From: Lumnitzera littorea
Taxonomy: Eukaryota; Streptophyta; Magnoliopsida; Myrtales; Combretaceae
Assembly (NCBI GenBank): GCA_024138015.1
Contig: JAMXBB010000003.1
Location: 78,100,777 to 78,164,776 of the forward strand
Direction of reading: 5' to 3'
Length of the DNA: 64,000 bases
Shown: positions 23,133-34,400 of the stretch, in pieces
How the letters are laid out: the number at the start of each line of letters is the position of its first letter
Position numbering within the stretch: position 1 is the first letter of the stretch
Translations under genes and position numbers: made by a program
Notes under the pieces: model-generated
What the model saw: the letters and a program-made list of their open reading frames with translations, nothing else
Databases searched by the model: none
What the model was told of the DNA's origin: nothing

Positions 23133-24031
23133 TGTAAAGGACTAAAAATTATTATATTAGTTATTGGGATAAGCTTATTATTTATTTAGACTTGACTCAT
23201 TGAGCTAGGTGATAAGGCCCAAGGAGGCCTAATGAGTCCAGTCCATTTTGGGATGCTTCAAAGTGATTTGGCTTGGTAGGCTTCGAATATGGCTCATTAG
23301 ATCGACTGTCCCCCTCTAACCTTTCTCAAGCAAGTTCATGCACTTATAAAGAGGGCTACTGGCTTTAGGCCCATTATCTAACTCATTTTGGATAACCATG
23401 AATCAAGCAAGCTCCATCTCATTTGTTGATCACCTAGATGATCTAACGGATGCCACCATGCCCAAGTGCCTAAAAGAATTCTAATTCAAAAGAATTAGAC
23501 TAAATAAGAAGATTATATTAAATAATAAGAAACGAGACTTTTATTCTATTTTGATTCTATAATTATGAAATTATAAAAATTTCTTCTCTATCAAAAATAT
23601 GGAAATAGTCCTTCTTTTGTTGTTTCAATAACAAGTATTTTGATTTTGAAAAAAAAAAAAAGAATTTTGTTTATGAGTTCAAACAAAAGATGGCCCGGTT
23701 GGGTACTGACCAGGCTAGGCCGTGATTTATAGAAATGGGATTGCTTTTAAGTGGTAGTGACAATTCCAATGACCGTTACATTTATAGTTACATTTCTAGT
23801 GAAAGTGAAAATAGTAATGGAATACCTAACATTTCCTCATCATTTGAAACTCTTAGAGACATTGAAGAAACAGTATTCTACTGTGAAAACTCTGCTCTCT
23901 AAGATCAAATCACATTCAGGCAAAGAACTGATCTCATTTGCTCAAGCTATAAGGTGAATGCCTAAGGTCCCTTAAGGCTACATTGTCTATCACTTATGTA
24001 TTTGAGACATTGAGATTGCCTATTACTCCTC
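23133..24031 (+). repeat. Tat element 5' LTR (with internal insertion)
   Basis: Starts TGTAAAGGACTAAAAATTAT and aligns with 30573-31117 from 'attgggataa' to 'gattgcctatt'. Two changes stand out: an insertion of about 346 bp at 23475-23820, and loss of roughly the last 100 bp together with the primer-binding site. Confidence 0.85.
23475..23820. mobile_element. Insertion of about 346 bp within the LTR TATA box
   Basis: The 3' LTR reads CCTATAAATACCC without interruption (30899-30911). In the 5' LTR the same site is split into CCTAAA ... AATACC with foreign AT-rich sequence between. The insert begins with a perfect 8-bp inverted repeat (TCTAATTC, 4-base loop, GAATTAGA) and has an A-rich run near 23647. 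No clear target duplication or terminal repeat was identified, so its class is unknown. Confidence 0.55.
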
Positions 24032-24099
24032 CAACCATCAAGGAGGATCTCCATCAAGGAGCAGGTGATGAAACCCTCCACTAGAACTTACATGACAAC

Positions 24100-25325
24100 T
24101 AACTCTTGCACCAAAGAATGTAAGAGTCCATTTAGGCGGCTCTTCATCTTCATAGGTTCCTACTCCTTCATCCATTACTACCATTCCAATCTTAAGAGGA
24201 TCTACTTCTCATCCTAATATTGTTCCTACTTCGTTAGTTGCATCTATAGCTTTTGTTCCAAAAACTTCCTTTATAATGAAGGAAGACTTGGATGTTTATA
24301 TGAGAGAAATACAAACTAGGTCATCTATGAGAGTACTAGAGTTAAAACTCCCATATCACCAACTCATCGCAACAAAGCCATATCTTAAGGACTATGTAAG
24401 TCCTAAATTCATGTTGCTCAATGGTAAAAAAGGAAGTGTGAAGGAATACCTTTTGAAAATTATTGAAACCTTGGAGCCTTATGGGCTTAATGATGACTTA
24501 AAGGTTAGGGAATTCTCTAAATCATTGACGGAGAAGGCATACACCTGGTATGTCAACCTCCCCTCTAGATCAATTGATTCATGGGGAACTATGTGCAAGC
24601 TTTTTTTAGAGAAATTCTTCTCTACCTAGGAGCAGGTCACGATTACAGTTATGGGAAGAATGCGACAAAACACAAAGAAGATTTGATGAACTACATAAAG
24701 CACTTCAAAGAGCATACCCCAGACATCCAAGATGAATGTGATGAAAAGGGATTGGTGAAGATTTGCATTCAGGAGATGTTCACTGAGTATGCTATCCACT
24801 TGGAAAGCCTTAATTTATGTTCTTTGTCCGCACTCATTGAGATTGCATGAAGAACTAACAATTCCATTGTGCAACAACGGATAAAAGGTAGAAGATTTGG
24901 GAAACAAGCAACATGTGTTAGCTTAGCTTGAGGAGAAAGTTTTAGAGACAACAAGAAGCCAAGGAGTGATAGTTTATGAGGCTTTCCATCAGCTATATCA
25001 TTCCCATGCTCAATGGGTAAGGTACATACAATACTTGACCAGTGGTTACGCGATGGGAACATAAAGCCCCTAAGGGTAGAGCATTTGCCAACTATAAATG
25101 AGAAGAATGACCCTAAGTTATGTAGATATTACAGGGTTGTGGGTCATCCAACTAAAGAGTGTTGGACATTGAAGAAGATATTTAATGATAGGGTTTGCAA
25201 TGGAGAACTTGTTATAGAGAATAATGATGTATGTAGTAATCTGCTCTTAGCACACAACGCCCAAAATGGTGCTACGAATGCTATTAGTTACGATCCGAGA
25301 CAAGAGCAAGGCGAAGTGCCATAGG
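24100..25325 (+). pseudogene. gag: Tat-lineage gag
   Basis: Capsid protein of the Tat lineage in three overlapping frames. The first (24276-24629) holds the conserved core: PYHQLIATKPYLKDY, REFSKSLTEKAYTWYVNLPS and SWGTMCKLFLEKFF. The second (24581-24850) continues with DLMNYIKHFKEHTPD and LVKICIQEMFTEYAIHLESL; the frame change near 24630-24680 reflects a small indel. The third (25013-25324) contains the single knuckle-like motif CRYYRVVGHPTKECWTLK typical of this lineage. In an intact element this would form the cytoplasmic virus-like particle. The 5' leader and probable start codon are lost. Confidence 0.8.
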
Positions 25326-25379
25326 CTACAGTACATGAAGAGAAGGAAGTAGTAATAGAAACCAACTAAGGTGCATACC

Positions 25380-26240
25380 CATCAAAGGTTACCACCTTAA
25401 TGAAAACTTCTAATTTTAGGAGGTTTTTTTATTTATTGGGATTCAATGAAGATGCACGGCTTGCAATAGTGATTGCACTTACTTAGATTTCTATAAGACA
25501 ATATGGGGGTGCGATGCAGCGTAACCAGTACGAAGGATGACCAATGCACATGAGAATGCGATATTCTTTACTGATAAAGACATGTGTATGAAGAACCCTA
25601 ATCATAACTGTCCTCTTTATGTGGAAAGTACGACCAACGGACATCCCATTAAGAGGACATTGATAGATAATGGCTCCTCTATAAACATTATGCCAATGTC
25701 TACATTCAAAGCTATAAGGATAGATAACTGACACCTGGTGAAGCGGTCTATTGTAGTAAATAGCTTTACCAAAACAACTACGGACACAATAAGGTATGTT
25801 GATGTAGACTTTAAAGTTAGACCTATATAGGGATCGACGCGATTCTACATGATCGATGTACTCGTATCTTACTACCTTCTTATTAGGAGGAAATGGCTAC
25901 ACGATCACAACCTTATACCCTTAACATGGCTTCAATGCATTAAGGCTATTGGAAGGGCAAAGATGTCTTCATTTTAACTATGAAGAACCTGTTTGAACAT
26001 AAAGAGTCTTATCTAGTTGATGTAGGGTTCTTTAATGAGTATGCTGAAGATGGAGAGACTGTTATTGCTAAACCCTTTGGAACACCATTGCCCACATGGG
26101 AAGAGACCTAAGATAAACAAAAGAGGAAGAGGAGAATGCAAGACTCCAGTGGGGGCAAGAAGAAGTAAAGAAAAGATTAAGCCATAGAAAGTTTTATCAG
26201 GGAGGATGTGCTTAGGGTATATCACTTATGATGGTCTTTG
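25380..26240 (+). pseudogene. Tat-lineage aspartic protease region
   Basis: Frames around 25400-25940. NFRRFFYLLGFNEDAR precedes an open 64-codon stretch (25537-25731) with TLIDNGSSINIMP, the retropepsin active site in its usual plant Ty3 variant (DxGS). Downstream VDFKVRPI and YLLIRRKW-like segments follow (25800-25900), where family members have FHVI and LLGRPW. The active-site triplet is present but the surrounding frame has stops (for example 25732, 25828). An intact enzyme would cleave the Gag-Pol polyprotein. Confidence 0.7.
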
Positions 26241-26339
26241 GGATCCGAGGAGGCTTTTTTATCCTCCTCAGATCCCATATTGATGCAAGAAACCCAACCT
26301 ACCCCTCCTCAAATGCAAGACCAAATGGAACCTTAAGCC

Positions 26340-27330
26340 GAAGAGATTGAGGAATTGAACTTGGTAGGACCAGGAGAGTCTCTACGACCTATCTTCATTA
26401 GCAAGAATCTATTGCAAGGAATTGAGGTCCACTTAGTAGAGTTGTTGAAGGAATACAGGGATGCATTTGCATGGACATATGATGAAACATTAAGATTGGA
26501 CCCCAATATAGTGGTGCATAGATTGAACATCATGCCTAGTGTTAAGCTAGTAAAACAAGGACAACGAATCTTTCGTCCTGAAGTTAAAGTACAAATAAAA
26601 GAAGAGATTTAAAAGTTACTCTGAGCTAGTTTCATTAAGCTTGAACATCTTATTTGGTTAGCCAATGTTGTGCCAATTAAAAAGAAAAATGGACAAATAC
26701 TCGTTTGTGTGGACTTTCGTGATCTTAATAAGGCTTGCCCAAAGGATGATTTCCTACTGCCAACTATTGACACATTGGTGGATGCTACAGTTAGACATGA
26801 ATTATTCTCATTCATGGAAGGCTTCAGTAGCTACAACCAAATAAAAATGGCTCTTGGAGATGCTGATTGCACTACTTTCAAAACACCAGTAGAAAACTTC
26901 TACTATACAGTCATACCATTTGGACTTAAGAATGTAAGAGTTAACTACTTGAGGACAATGACTGCCAGATTTCATGACATGATGCATGACTTTATGGAAG
27001 ACTATGTTGATGACGTAGTTGTCAAGTCAAGACAGGTGCCTAATCATTTGACTCATCTACAAAGGGTCTTTGAATGACGTCGTCTATATAAATTGTGTAT
27101 GAATCCCTTGAAATGTGTCTTCAGGGTAGCTTCTGATAAATTCCTTGGATTCATTGTTCATAGAAAAAGAATTGATGTAGATCCAGCAAAGGTGCAGGTT
27201 ATACGTTCCATGACCTCACCTACTAGTCCAAGGGAATTAAAGACCTTCATGAGGAAAGTCTCCTATATTAGGTGATTCATCCCTACATTAGTAGAAATTT
27301 CTCATCCATTACAACAGCTCATGAAAAAGG
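26340..27330 (+). pseudogene. Tat-lineage reverse transcriptase
   Basis: The best-preserved domain in the window. An open stretch at 26355-26612 (pre-RT, with EYRDAFAWTYDE) is followed by 26670-27077: VPIKKKNG-like start, VCVDFRDLNKACPKDDF, LLPTIDTLVDA, FMEGFSSYNQIKMA, VIPFGLKN and the active site DYVDDVVVKS (Asp-Asp at 27009-27014). It then continues at 27093-27275 with KCVFRV, FLGFIVHRKRIDVDPAKV and SPRELKTFM. The catalytic YVDD is intact, but stops separate the three segments. In a complete element it copies genomic RNA into DNA. Confidence 0.85.
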
Positions 27331-27885
27331 GAACCACATTTGAATGGGGACAACCTCATGATAAAGCCATACAAAAGATCAAGGAGATACTTACCTCGCC
27401 AGCAATGATGATAACGTCGGTTAAAGGGTTGCCAATGATTCTTTATTTGACAACAATTGATAAGTCTATTAGGGCTTTGCTAGCTCGAGAATTAAATGAT
27501 GGTGAATGATCATTCTACTACTTAAGTAGGTCACTCCAAGGAAGTGAGGTGAAATACTTAGCTTGCAAAAAGCAATGTCTCACGTTGGTATTCGCCATGC
27601 AAAAGTTGCGCCATTATTTTCTAGCTCTAAGGTTAATCTTGTCACTTATGTAGATCCATTAAAATACTTATTGTCATGACCAACTCTTTCAGGAAAGATG
27701 GCAAAATGGTTGCTCCTCCTATTAGAATTTGACATCACAGTCATGCCATATAAGGCTATTAAGTCTTACGCTTTGGCAAACCTTTTGGCTCAGTTTCCTA
27801 TAATACAAGGGGCTCTTATTGTAGATACAATCCCTGCAGAATTTTGTGAAGACTTTATAAGAGTAGAATTAGATGGAGAATGGTA
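27321..27885 (+). pseudogene. Tat-lineage first RNase H
   Basis: Segment 27321-27509 begins FEWGQPHDKAIQKIKEIL, typical of the RT/RNase H junction, and continues with MILYLTTIDKSIRALLARE in place of the usual LYLAVS..AVSAVL. It is followed by FYYLSRSLQGSEVKY and LTLVFAMQKLRHYF up to about 27620. Then KMAKWLLLLLEFDITVMPYKAIKSYALANLLAQF (split over 27698-27810) matches the 'kW.i.L.efdi.y.pr.a.k.qaladFla' connector of the lineage. Confidence 0.75.
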
Positions 27886-28300
27886 GGTGCAATTTGATGG
27901 CTCCTCTAATAACGCTAGACAAGGAGCTATAGTGATCTTAACATCTCCAAAAGGTTAAGAGATACCTTTAGCTTTCAAGCTAGACTTCTCATGTACTAAT
28001 AATGAGACTAAGTATGAAGCTCTCCTGCTTGGTCTTATTTCTACTCAAAATACGGAGCATCTAACTTGTGCATTCGCTGTGACTCAAACCTAATCATTAA
28101 GCAGACAAATGGTGAATTTGCTTTCAAAGAACTAGCATTAGCGCCTTATAGGGTTGCAGTGCAGTCTTTGGTTAGCAAGTTCAAATCCATGAGGTACGAG
28201 CATGCCAAACGATTTACCAACTGCTATGTAGATGCCCTAGCAACATTAGCTTCCAAAGTTTCCATTCTAACTATACAGAATAATTTAAACGTATAAGTTA
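27885..28300 (+). pseudogene. Second (archaeal-type) RNase H, Tat-lineage hallmark
   Basis: Starts VQFDGSSNN (27888) and runs through LAFKLDFSCTNNETKYEALLLGL to an open stretch at 28066-28296 with CIRCDSNLIIKQTNGEF, APYRVAVQSL and YVDALATLASKVSI. All four acidic positions expected for an RNase H active site are readable (Asp in QFDG, Glu in KYEA, Asp in CDSN, Asp in YVDA), although a stop and a frame change occur near 27957 and 28060. An extra RNase H in this position is known for Tat-lineage elements. Confidence 0.8.
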
Positions 28301-28639
28301 TTAAGAATTCCATCCCATGTATGGCTCTACAATTAGTAAATGAGGATGAAGAAGCACAAGACGACTGACGTAGTCCCATCAAGTCATAGTTAGTGCATCC
28401 AAATGCAACTTTTGTGACAACTTTGAAAAACTTTACTTGTATTAATGGCATCTTGTATTTTAGGGGACCAGAAGGTGTCTTGTCTTGATGTATTTATGTA
28501 AAGCAAGCTCATTTGAAGTTAGATAAATACCATAAGATCTAGTTAGAGAATAAGGGCCACCCTTGTATAGTCACATTTAGCATGTAGGGTATTACTAGCC
28601 AATAATGTCTAAAGATTCATCGTAACTACAAATGAGTTG

Positions 28640-28965
28640 CCCAAAGTGATTTGAACTCCCCGACTAAGGAAAAATGCAACTTTATAGTAAGTGCAGGTGA
28701 TTGGAGGCGCTCCTGCATTGATTACCTAAAAAATAATGTTTTACCTACGAACAACATAAGTGTTCGATTAGTGAAGCATAAAGCAAGAAAGTATCTTATA
28801 CATGAAGGCAAGTTGTATAGGGTATCATTCATGGGAAAGCCTCTTTGATGTATAGCACCTCCTAAAATAGAAACCATATTATTTGAAGCACACTCTAAAG
28901 ATAGTGGAGAACATCAAAGGGGAAGAATGAATGTCAACAAAACAAATGAATATAGCCAAACTCTA
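28640..28965 (+). pseudogene. Start of Tat integrase (N-terminal part only)
   Basis: The open stretch at 28651-28848 (DWRRSCIDYLKNNVLP, then ARKYLIHEGKLYRVSFMGKPL) and the following CIAPPKIETILFEAHSKDSGEHQRGR correspond to the linker and the first zinc-ligand histidine region before the integrase core. The sequence then leaves pol abruptly at about 28960. The DDE core and C-terminal domain are missing. Confidence 0.7.
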
Positions 28966-29590
28966 TTAAGGGTGGCAATCTAATCCTAATGTGGACTTAA
29001 GGTCCGTATCGCCTAATAAATCTTTTGCTTCACGATCAATCTCCTTAATAGCATCTTGTAAGGCTTGAATCCTTGCCACTAGCTTACCTCGGCTTCTCAT
29101 AGTAGCATGATAACTCAACAATCTCTTAGCATTGGCAACAATGGGCTTTAGGCTACTAACCTTGAATTTTAAAAGATGAGCCCCTTCAACACAGCTAATC
29201 AGTTGTTGTAACTTTTCATCTGATAGAGACCTCCAAGACTTCTCAAGTAGTGTAGTAAGATCATTTGGATGAACCCTGGAGCTCAAGTTAGCAACAATGT
29301 CCTTTTCGCGAACTGCAATAGGAAAGCCTATCTCAACATACAAGAACAAAGAAATAAAATGGAAAAAAAAAATTTACATATAAAATAGCATGATACATTT
29401 AATAAAGTTACCTCTTGAATAAATGCTTGCTTAGTTTGTCTCGAATCTACTAATGGAGGCGAGGGGTAGTTGTTCTTAGACTTTAAAGAAGGGTCCACCC
29501 CTATTGTCTTACTAGGACATTCTGATTGTTTAGTAATAGCCCCTCATGCATCTCCACTACCTTGAGACTTGGGCCTTAGGAGTTTAAAAA
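28966..29590 (-). pseudogene. Spliced antisense ORF between pol and 3' LTR (two exons)
   Basis: A minus-strand frame of 127 codons (28966-29349) is interrupted upstream by an apparent intron at 29332-29411: donor GTAACT, acceptor TGTTGAG, 80 bp, phase 0. Joining keeps the frame: ...KQAFIQE | IGFPIAVREKD.... The upstream exon (29412 to about 29590) has one internal TGA near 29545. The last exon is rich in Leu, Lys, Glu and Arg (SDEKLQQLISCVEGAHLL, LVARIQALQDAIKEIDREA) and is probably a coiled coil. Antisense ORFs in this location are known in Tat-lineage elements such as Grande; some resemble plant-mobile-domain or gypsy-type 'transposase' proteins. That family assignment is an inference, since I recognise no catalytic motif. 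Confidence 0.5.
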
Positions 29591-29631
29591 AAAAATTCAT
29601 AATGATATATAGTAGGTGCATTAAGTTCTCA

Positions 29632-30140
29632 CTTGCTAGCACAAAGGTATAAGCTCGAAACACATCTAAGCAATTTGTCCAATATATCAGCCATCTAAGG
29701 GAAGCAACTTCAGAGCAACTAATAGAAGGAAAGAATAGTTGTCGCTTTTCAAGGTAAATCTTCCTAAGGTCATTTGGACATAGTGAATGGCTATAGGATT
29801 CAAAACTCTCAATTGTAGTAGTTAGGTGAGGTACTCGTTGATTAAAACCAAGTTGACATGTGACCTAATGGGGAGAGTACACCATGGCTCTTCACTCTAA
29901 AAAGCAGCCGGTTGAGTCTTAATTGTCAAGAAGTGAGGGCAACCGAGTAGGTTTGAATACTCTAAAGCTACAAAGATGCAAGAGTTACCATACCGTATTG
30001 CAAGGGTGTTGCCCCTCACACACCCAATGCTGTTTTTGCGTAGGGTAATGTAAATCTTGCAATCTTTACAAGGGGTAGATGCTTCGGAGCTCTACTCCAC
30101 TTTACGATAGCATTGCCCTCATTTACCAATATGAATGAGA
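29632..30140 (-). pseudogene. Possible upstream exon of the antisense ORF
   Basis: Minus-strand frames contain SYSHSLCPNDLRKIYLEKRQ and SCSEVASLRWLIYWTNCLDVFRAYTFV, ending at a good donor (AA|GTGAGA, boundary 29631/29632). Several stops interrupt it. The connection to the next exon is out of phase as I read it, so the structure is unresolved. The content hints at a plant-mobile-domain-like protein, but weakly. Confidence 0.3.
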
Positions 30141-30560
30141 CACACACATGCCCATATATACATATATATATGCATATAACATGGCCAGATGGGATGTTCT
30201 GAAAGCTTTAGACTCCTATAAACGCTCCAATGGTTTTATTTTTCAACCAATGATCATAAAATAAGGAAGAAATACTGAGAAGAGCCATTACACACATACT
30301 ATTTGGTGAATCAATCTCATAAGAGCAACAAGTGAATGGTGCAATACAAAGGCATATCAAAGTATGTGTTCTATGGTAGCAAAATAAATACTAATAGATC
30401 ATGCTTAGCTCACCAATGATCCAAGAGATGCATCGATTCTGTAGATATTGGAAGTGATCAAGTAAGCAAAGTTAACATTTAATATGTCTATATAACAGTT
30501 GAAGAAACAACTTCTAGAAATGCCCAAAACCCCCTTGAATGTGTCTAATGGACTTTTGGT

Positions 30561-30572
30561 CAAGGGGCAAAA
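30561..30572 (+). other. Tat element polypurine tract
   Basis: CAAGGGGCAAAA immediately before the LTR start TGTAGAGAGC. Confidence 0.7.
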
Positions 30573-31219
30573 TGTAGAGAGCTAAAAATCGTTGTATTAA
30601 TTATTGGGATAAACCCATGATCTATTTAGGCTTGACTCATTAGGCCAAGTGATAGGGTATAAGGAGTCTAATCCATTTTAGGATGATTTAGGGAGATTTG
30701 GCTTAGCGAGCTTGGAATAGGGATCATTAGATTGACCCGTCTGCCTCCAACCTTTCTCAGGTAGGCTCATGCACTTATAAGGAGGGTTACTAGCTTTAAG
30801 CCCATTAGCTAGATCATTTTGGATAACCATGAATCGAGCAAGCTCTATCTCATCCATTAATCACTTAGATGATCCAACGGATGCTACCATACCCAAGAGC
30901 CTATAAATACCCAGCATTTCCTCATCATTTGAAACTCTTAAAGAGATCAGAGAAACAGTGTTCCACTATGAAAACTCTACTCTCTAAGATCAAATCGCGT
31001 TCAGGTAAAGAACTGATCTCATCCACTCAAGCTATAAGGTGAACACCTAAGGTCCTCTAAGCCTGCGTTGTTTGTCACTTGTGCACTTGAGACACTAAGA
31101 TTGCCTATTCCTTCTCCCTGCCTTATTCTCACCTAATCATCTCTTCAGGTGACAGTTTCACATCATTTCTTTGAAGTCACATATAACACGCTACTCACGC
31201 AGCACACATGTGACCACTC
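30573..31219 (+). repeat. Tat element 3' LTR
   Basis: Starts TGTAGAGAGCTAAAAATCG and aligns with the 5' LTR to about 31117. It carries an uninterrupted TATA box at 30902-30909 (TATAAATA). The right end is set at 31219 because the next bases CAATT match the 5-mer before the 5' LTR; the terminal bases there (CCACTC) are not the usual CA, so the end is uncertain by some tens of bases. Confidence 0.7.
30902..30909 (+). promoter_or_regulatory. TATA box of Tat 3' LTR
   Basis: CC-TATAAATA-CCC; the equivalent site in the 5' LTR is split by the insertion at 23475-23820. Confidence 0.6.
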
Positions 31220-31224
31220 CAATT

Positions 31225-34140
31225 GAACCCCCATATTTACACAATAGAAAAACTTAATTATAGCTATTGCAATATTAGATTTATAAGTTAAGATTATCTA
31301 CGATCCTTTAGATATAGATTATATGGACACTAAAATTTCTAAAGAAGATGAAACAATACCTAGAATAATGTATATACATTGGGTATATATAATAAATGAG
31401 AATATTTATACCTGTAATTAATTTTTAAAAAAACTGAATATACACATATACTAAGACAATTAAAGAATTAATAAAAATAGTAAATTAAAGTTAAAGATGC
31501 TACATTGTGAACTAACTTAAAATAAGACAAATAATGGTAAATTATAAGTTAATGACTCATAATATATACTAAAGGGTAAAAGTTTGGACACTTGTGTGGT
31601 GGAAAATTTCCTACTGAATGCTTATGTGCTTTGTAAGCACCCTACTTGACATAGCTCACAACTTTAGACAAAAATACTATCTAGGAAAAATTAAAATAAG
31701 ATAAAAATTGAATAAAGGAAAATTTTGGAGAATTTGAGAAAAATATAGCCAACTTCTGGTTGTGCATAGTTTGCAAGGATAATCCTAATGTGATGTTGAA
31801 TTACTATCACTACCCAATAGAAAATCCTCCGTTAAGGTTGAACAACACATGACTTAGGCTGAATGGTGGCTAGAGATTCATATGATGATGAGTGTTTGAT
31901 TTCTATCTAATTTTCATTTAATTCCTAAAAACACCAAACTATAGTAGAAAATTCTAAGAAAATGTAATATAAGATTATTTTGCATGTAGAATCCAAAAAC
32001 CAAACTAGAATTTGGAAATAAGGAGCATTTATATGGTTTCCTTAAGAAATGGGTTTGGTATAATGAACTTCATTGTAATTTTTAAAAATAGTATATGGTG
32101 TTGTTTTGAGCTCATTTTTGGCATAGGGATTCCTCATATGTTATATTTAATCTATATAAAAAGAAATTTTGATAAACTCTACATTTACTATTTATTATAT
32201 TTAATTTAGTAAATCTAACCCATTTTGGAAAAATAAAAGAAAGGGTGATTATTATAGAAATAATTAATGAGACTGACTTGCAAAGTTTTTTGCAACTTAA
32301 TCATGATATTAGAAGCATTTTTTTTTCTTTTCAATTTTGTAGTTTAATTTGACTATTTACCTAATTTAAGGTAGTAAAATAATGCATAAAATCAATATTT
32401 AGAAGAAAAAAATATGTAATGAGTATAGTTAGGCTTTGTAATTACCAAACCTTAGACTATGTATTTTTATGAGTTTACAGTATTTTTGAGGGATTTAATT
32501 GTGTTGGAAAACTATTTATTATGTAATTTCCTACTATTTACTTATATATTAGCTTAAATTGTTAGTTATCAACTTGCACTACTAATGTAGTTATGAGATA
32601 TATGCTGGAAACTAAATGTAGAGTATTGATATTCGATGGTCATAACTTGAGGTAGGTAAATTATGGAAGTTTCATAATTCATATAGTATTTTAACTAAAT
32701 CAAAGGATGTTTTAGAAGATTTGTTGGTTACATGGTATATAGGGAGTTTACTTAGAGGTTGAACCAAAGAATGTGAGCGTAACTTTTAACTAATGTGGAC
32801 TCGAAGTGTATATTAAAGGATAGTATTTATGAACTTTACAATTGATCTAATTTAAAAGGTAATTTAGAAGATAGGTTAGAGGTTAAGTTAGAGGATACCC
32901 TGAATAGGTTTAAGTAATTAGGTTATATTTAGTTTATAGTTAACTTTGGTATTACATATGCATTTCCTAGGTAAACTAAGTGAAGAGGAACCTCGAGTGG
33001 TAGTACAGGTCTTAAGCAATTTGCAACCTTAGTAAGTAGATGTTTATATATTTATAGTAGATTTATATCTACTCATCCTGATGTCGGTTTACTAATTTAT
33101 CTTAATAGGACTGGCTTATATGAGCATAGTTGAAGTTTATGATATGCTACTTGATAAGTTATGTGATGCTTCCTTCTATAATATGATGTTGGTTGAAACA
33201 TATTTTGATATTGTATCTTGTTAATGTGGCTATGTTACTAATTAATTATGTGACAATTGTTGGGATTTGCACTAACTTGGATAAGAAGATAGGGACTAAC
33301 TCTATCTCCTAAGGTGTTTACTTGAGTTAACTTGATAACAAAGTTTTAGAAACAAAAATATATATGGAACAAAGTAATGGTTTGGCTAATAAGTAAAAAG
33401 TAAGCTTACTTAGTGGTAATACCACTTAAGGGCTGATAGACTAGCCACTTAGTTCTAGTACCTACTTACACTATGGTTGAGCTTTGATTTTAGATGGAAT
33501 GAAAAAGACATATATGGTAGAATCATGCTTCCCGAACAAATAGATCTTAATCTCCTTCAAGGTAGATGTAAAGAGTTTCATGAGATAATTTGCTAGGTAT
33601 TGGTTAGTCTATTATTTGATGCATTCATGACATGACATGACATGAAAAGACCCTATCGATCAAGTTTTCTAAAACTAAAATTTTGCTAGGTTAGGTTTCA
33701 ATAAGCAAACAATTTGACTTCAAAGGCTGGGTTTGTTAAGTAAAACTTGATCTATAAAAGTTAGGTTTTTGAGCATATAAAAATTGCATTGTATTCATTG
33801 GCCCAATTGTATGCTAGGTTTTCTAATCACTTTACATGGTTTCTATTAAGTTGGGTTTTGGCAGCTCCTTATCGCAATAGTTGGTTCCTAGACTTTATAT
33901 CTATATGCTCAAATCAAGGTCAACCAATCGAATGGATAGGTTAGGCTAAGATATTGGTACTGATGCTTGTCATATATATGAGCATGGTATACGTTATCCA
34001 CATTGACTTCTTGGTTAGGATATAACATAATATAACTTGAATGACAACTTGCTAGTATGATTATGGTATTAGATTGGGCTTGTGTTACTGTTTGTTTATC
34101 TACTCTCACTTAGCTTACAATAGCTAAGGGGATAAGTTGT
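31225..34140 (+). other. AT-rich, probably chromovirus LTR-like remnant
   Basis: No coding frame supported. The stretch 32980-33060 (gtgaagaggaacctcgagtg ... agtaagtagatg) resembles the layout of 'gtgatcccgaggtgagcgaag ... gagtgagtattta' in the Tekay-like solo LTR (minus strand near 48070-48130). This suggests an old plus-oriented LTR of the same broad kind. (CATGA)x4 lies at 33626-33645. Boundaries are not visible. Confidence 0.3.
33626..33645 (+). repeat. (CATGA)x4 tandem repeat
   Basis: Four perfect 5-bp units. Confidence 0.9.
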
Positions 34141-34142
34141 CT

Positions 34143-34400
34143 TTAGGGATGTAAATGGGTAGGTTACAATAGGGTACTCAACCTACCTAACTCGTTAAAA
34201 ACCCTATAGGATATTGCCCAATAGTGTAGCACCTCATAAGGTTTTAGGATAGGTTCTCAAATATGTTTAAAAACTCTTTAAGGTTATGAGATAGGTTTTG
34301 GGATTTAAAAATAAAAAACAATTGGAAGATTCGTTACTTGATAAAAATAACATAGTAATAATATAATATTAATTAAATAAAAAAGTAAATGAAAAGTAAA
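34143..34400 (+). mobile_element. Possible hAT-like element end
   Basis: TTTAGGGATGTAAATGGGTAGG at its left edge resembles the terminus of the MITE at 59889 (TAGGGTTGTAAATGAACC) and other plant hAT ends. The matching right end and an 8-bp duplication were not found, so it may be truncated. Confidence 0.3.

Larger units (their letters stand above)
23133..31219 (+). mobile_element. Defective Tat-lineage Ty3/gypsy element
   Basis: Two LTRs (from 23133 and 30573) flank gag, protease, RT, RNase H and a second RNase H in one orientation, then an antisense frame before the 3' LTR. The RT and gag motifs and the extra RNase H between the normal RNase H and the integrase place it in the Tat lineage. 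CAATT occurs just before the 5' LTR (23128-23132) and just after the inferred 3' end (31220-31224), a likely 5-bp target duplication. The primer site and leader are deleted (about 24031-24270), and the integrase core is absent, so the element cannot move on its own. Confidence 0.85.

Noticed and set aside
25483..25734. 83-codon minus frame
   Set aside because: It lies opposite the Tat protease, which carries recognisable motifs on the plus strand.
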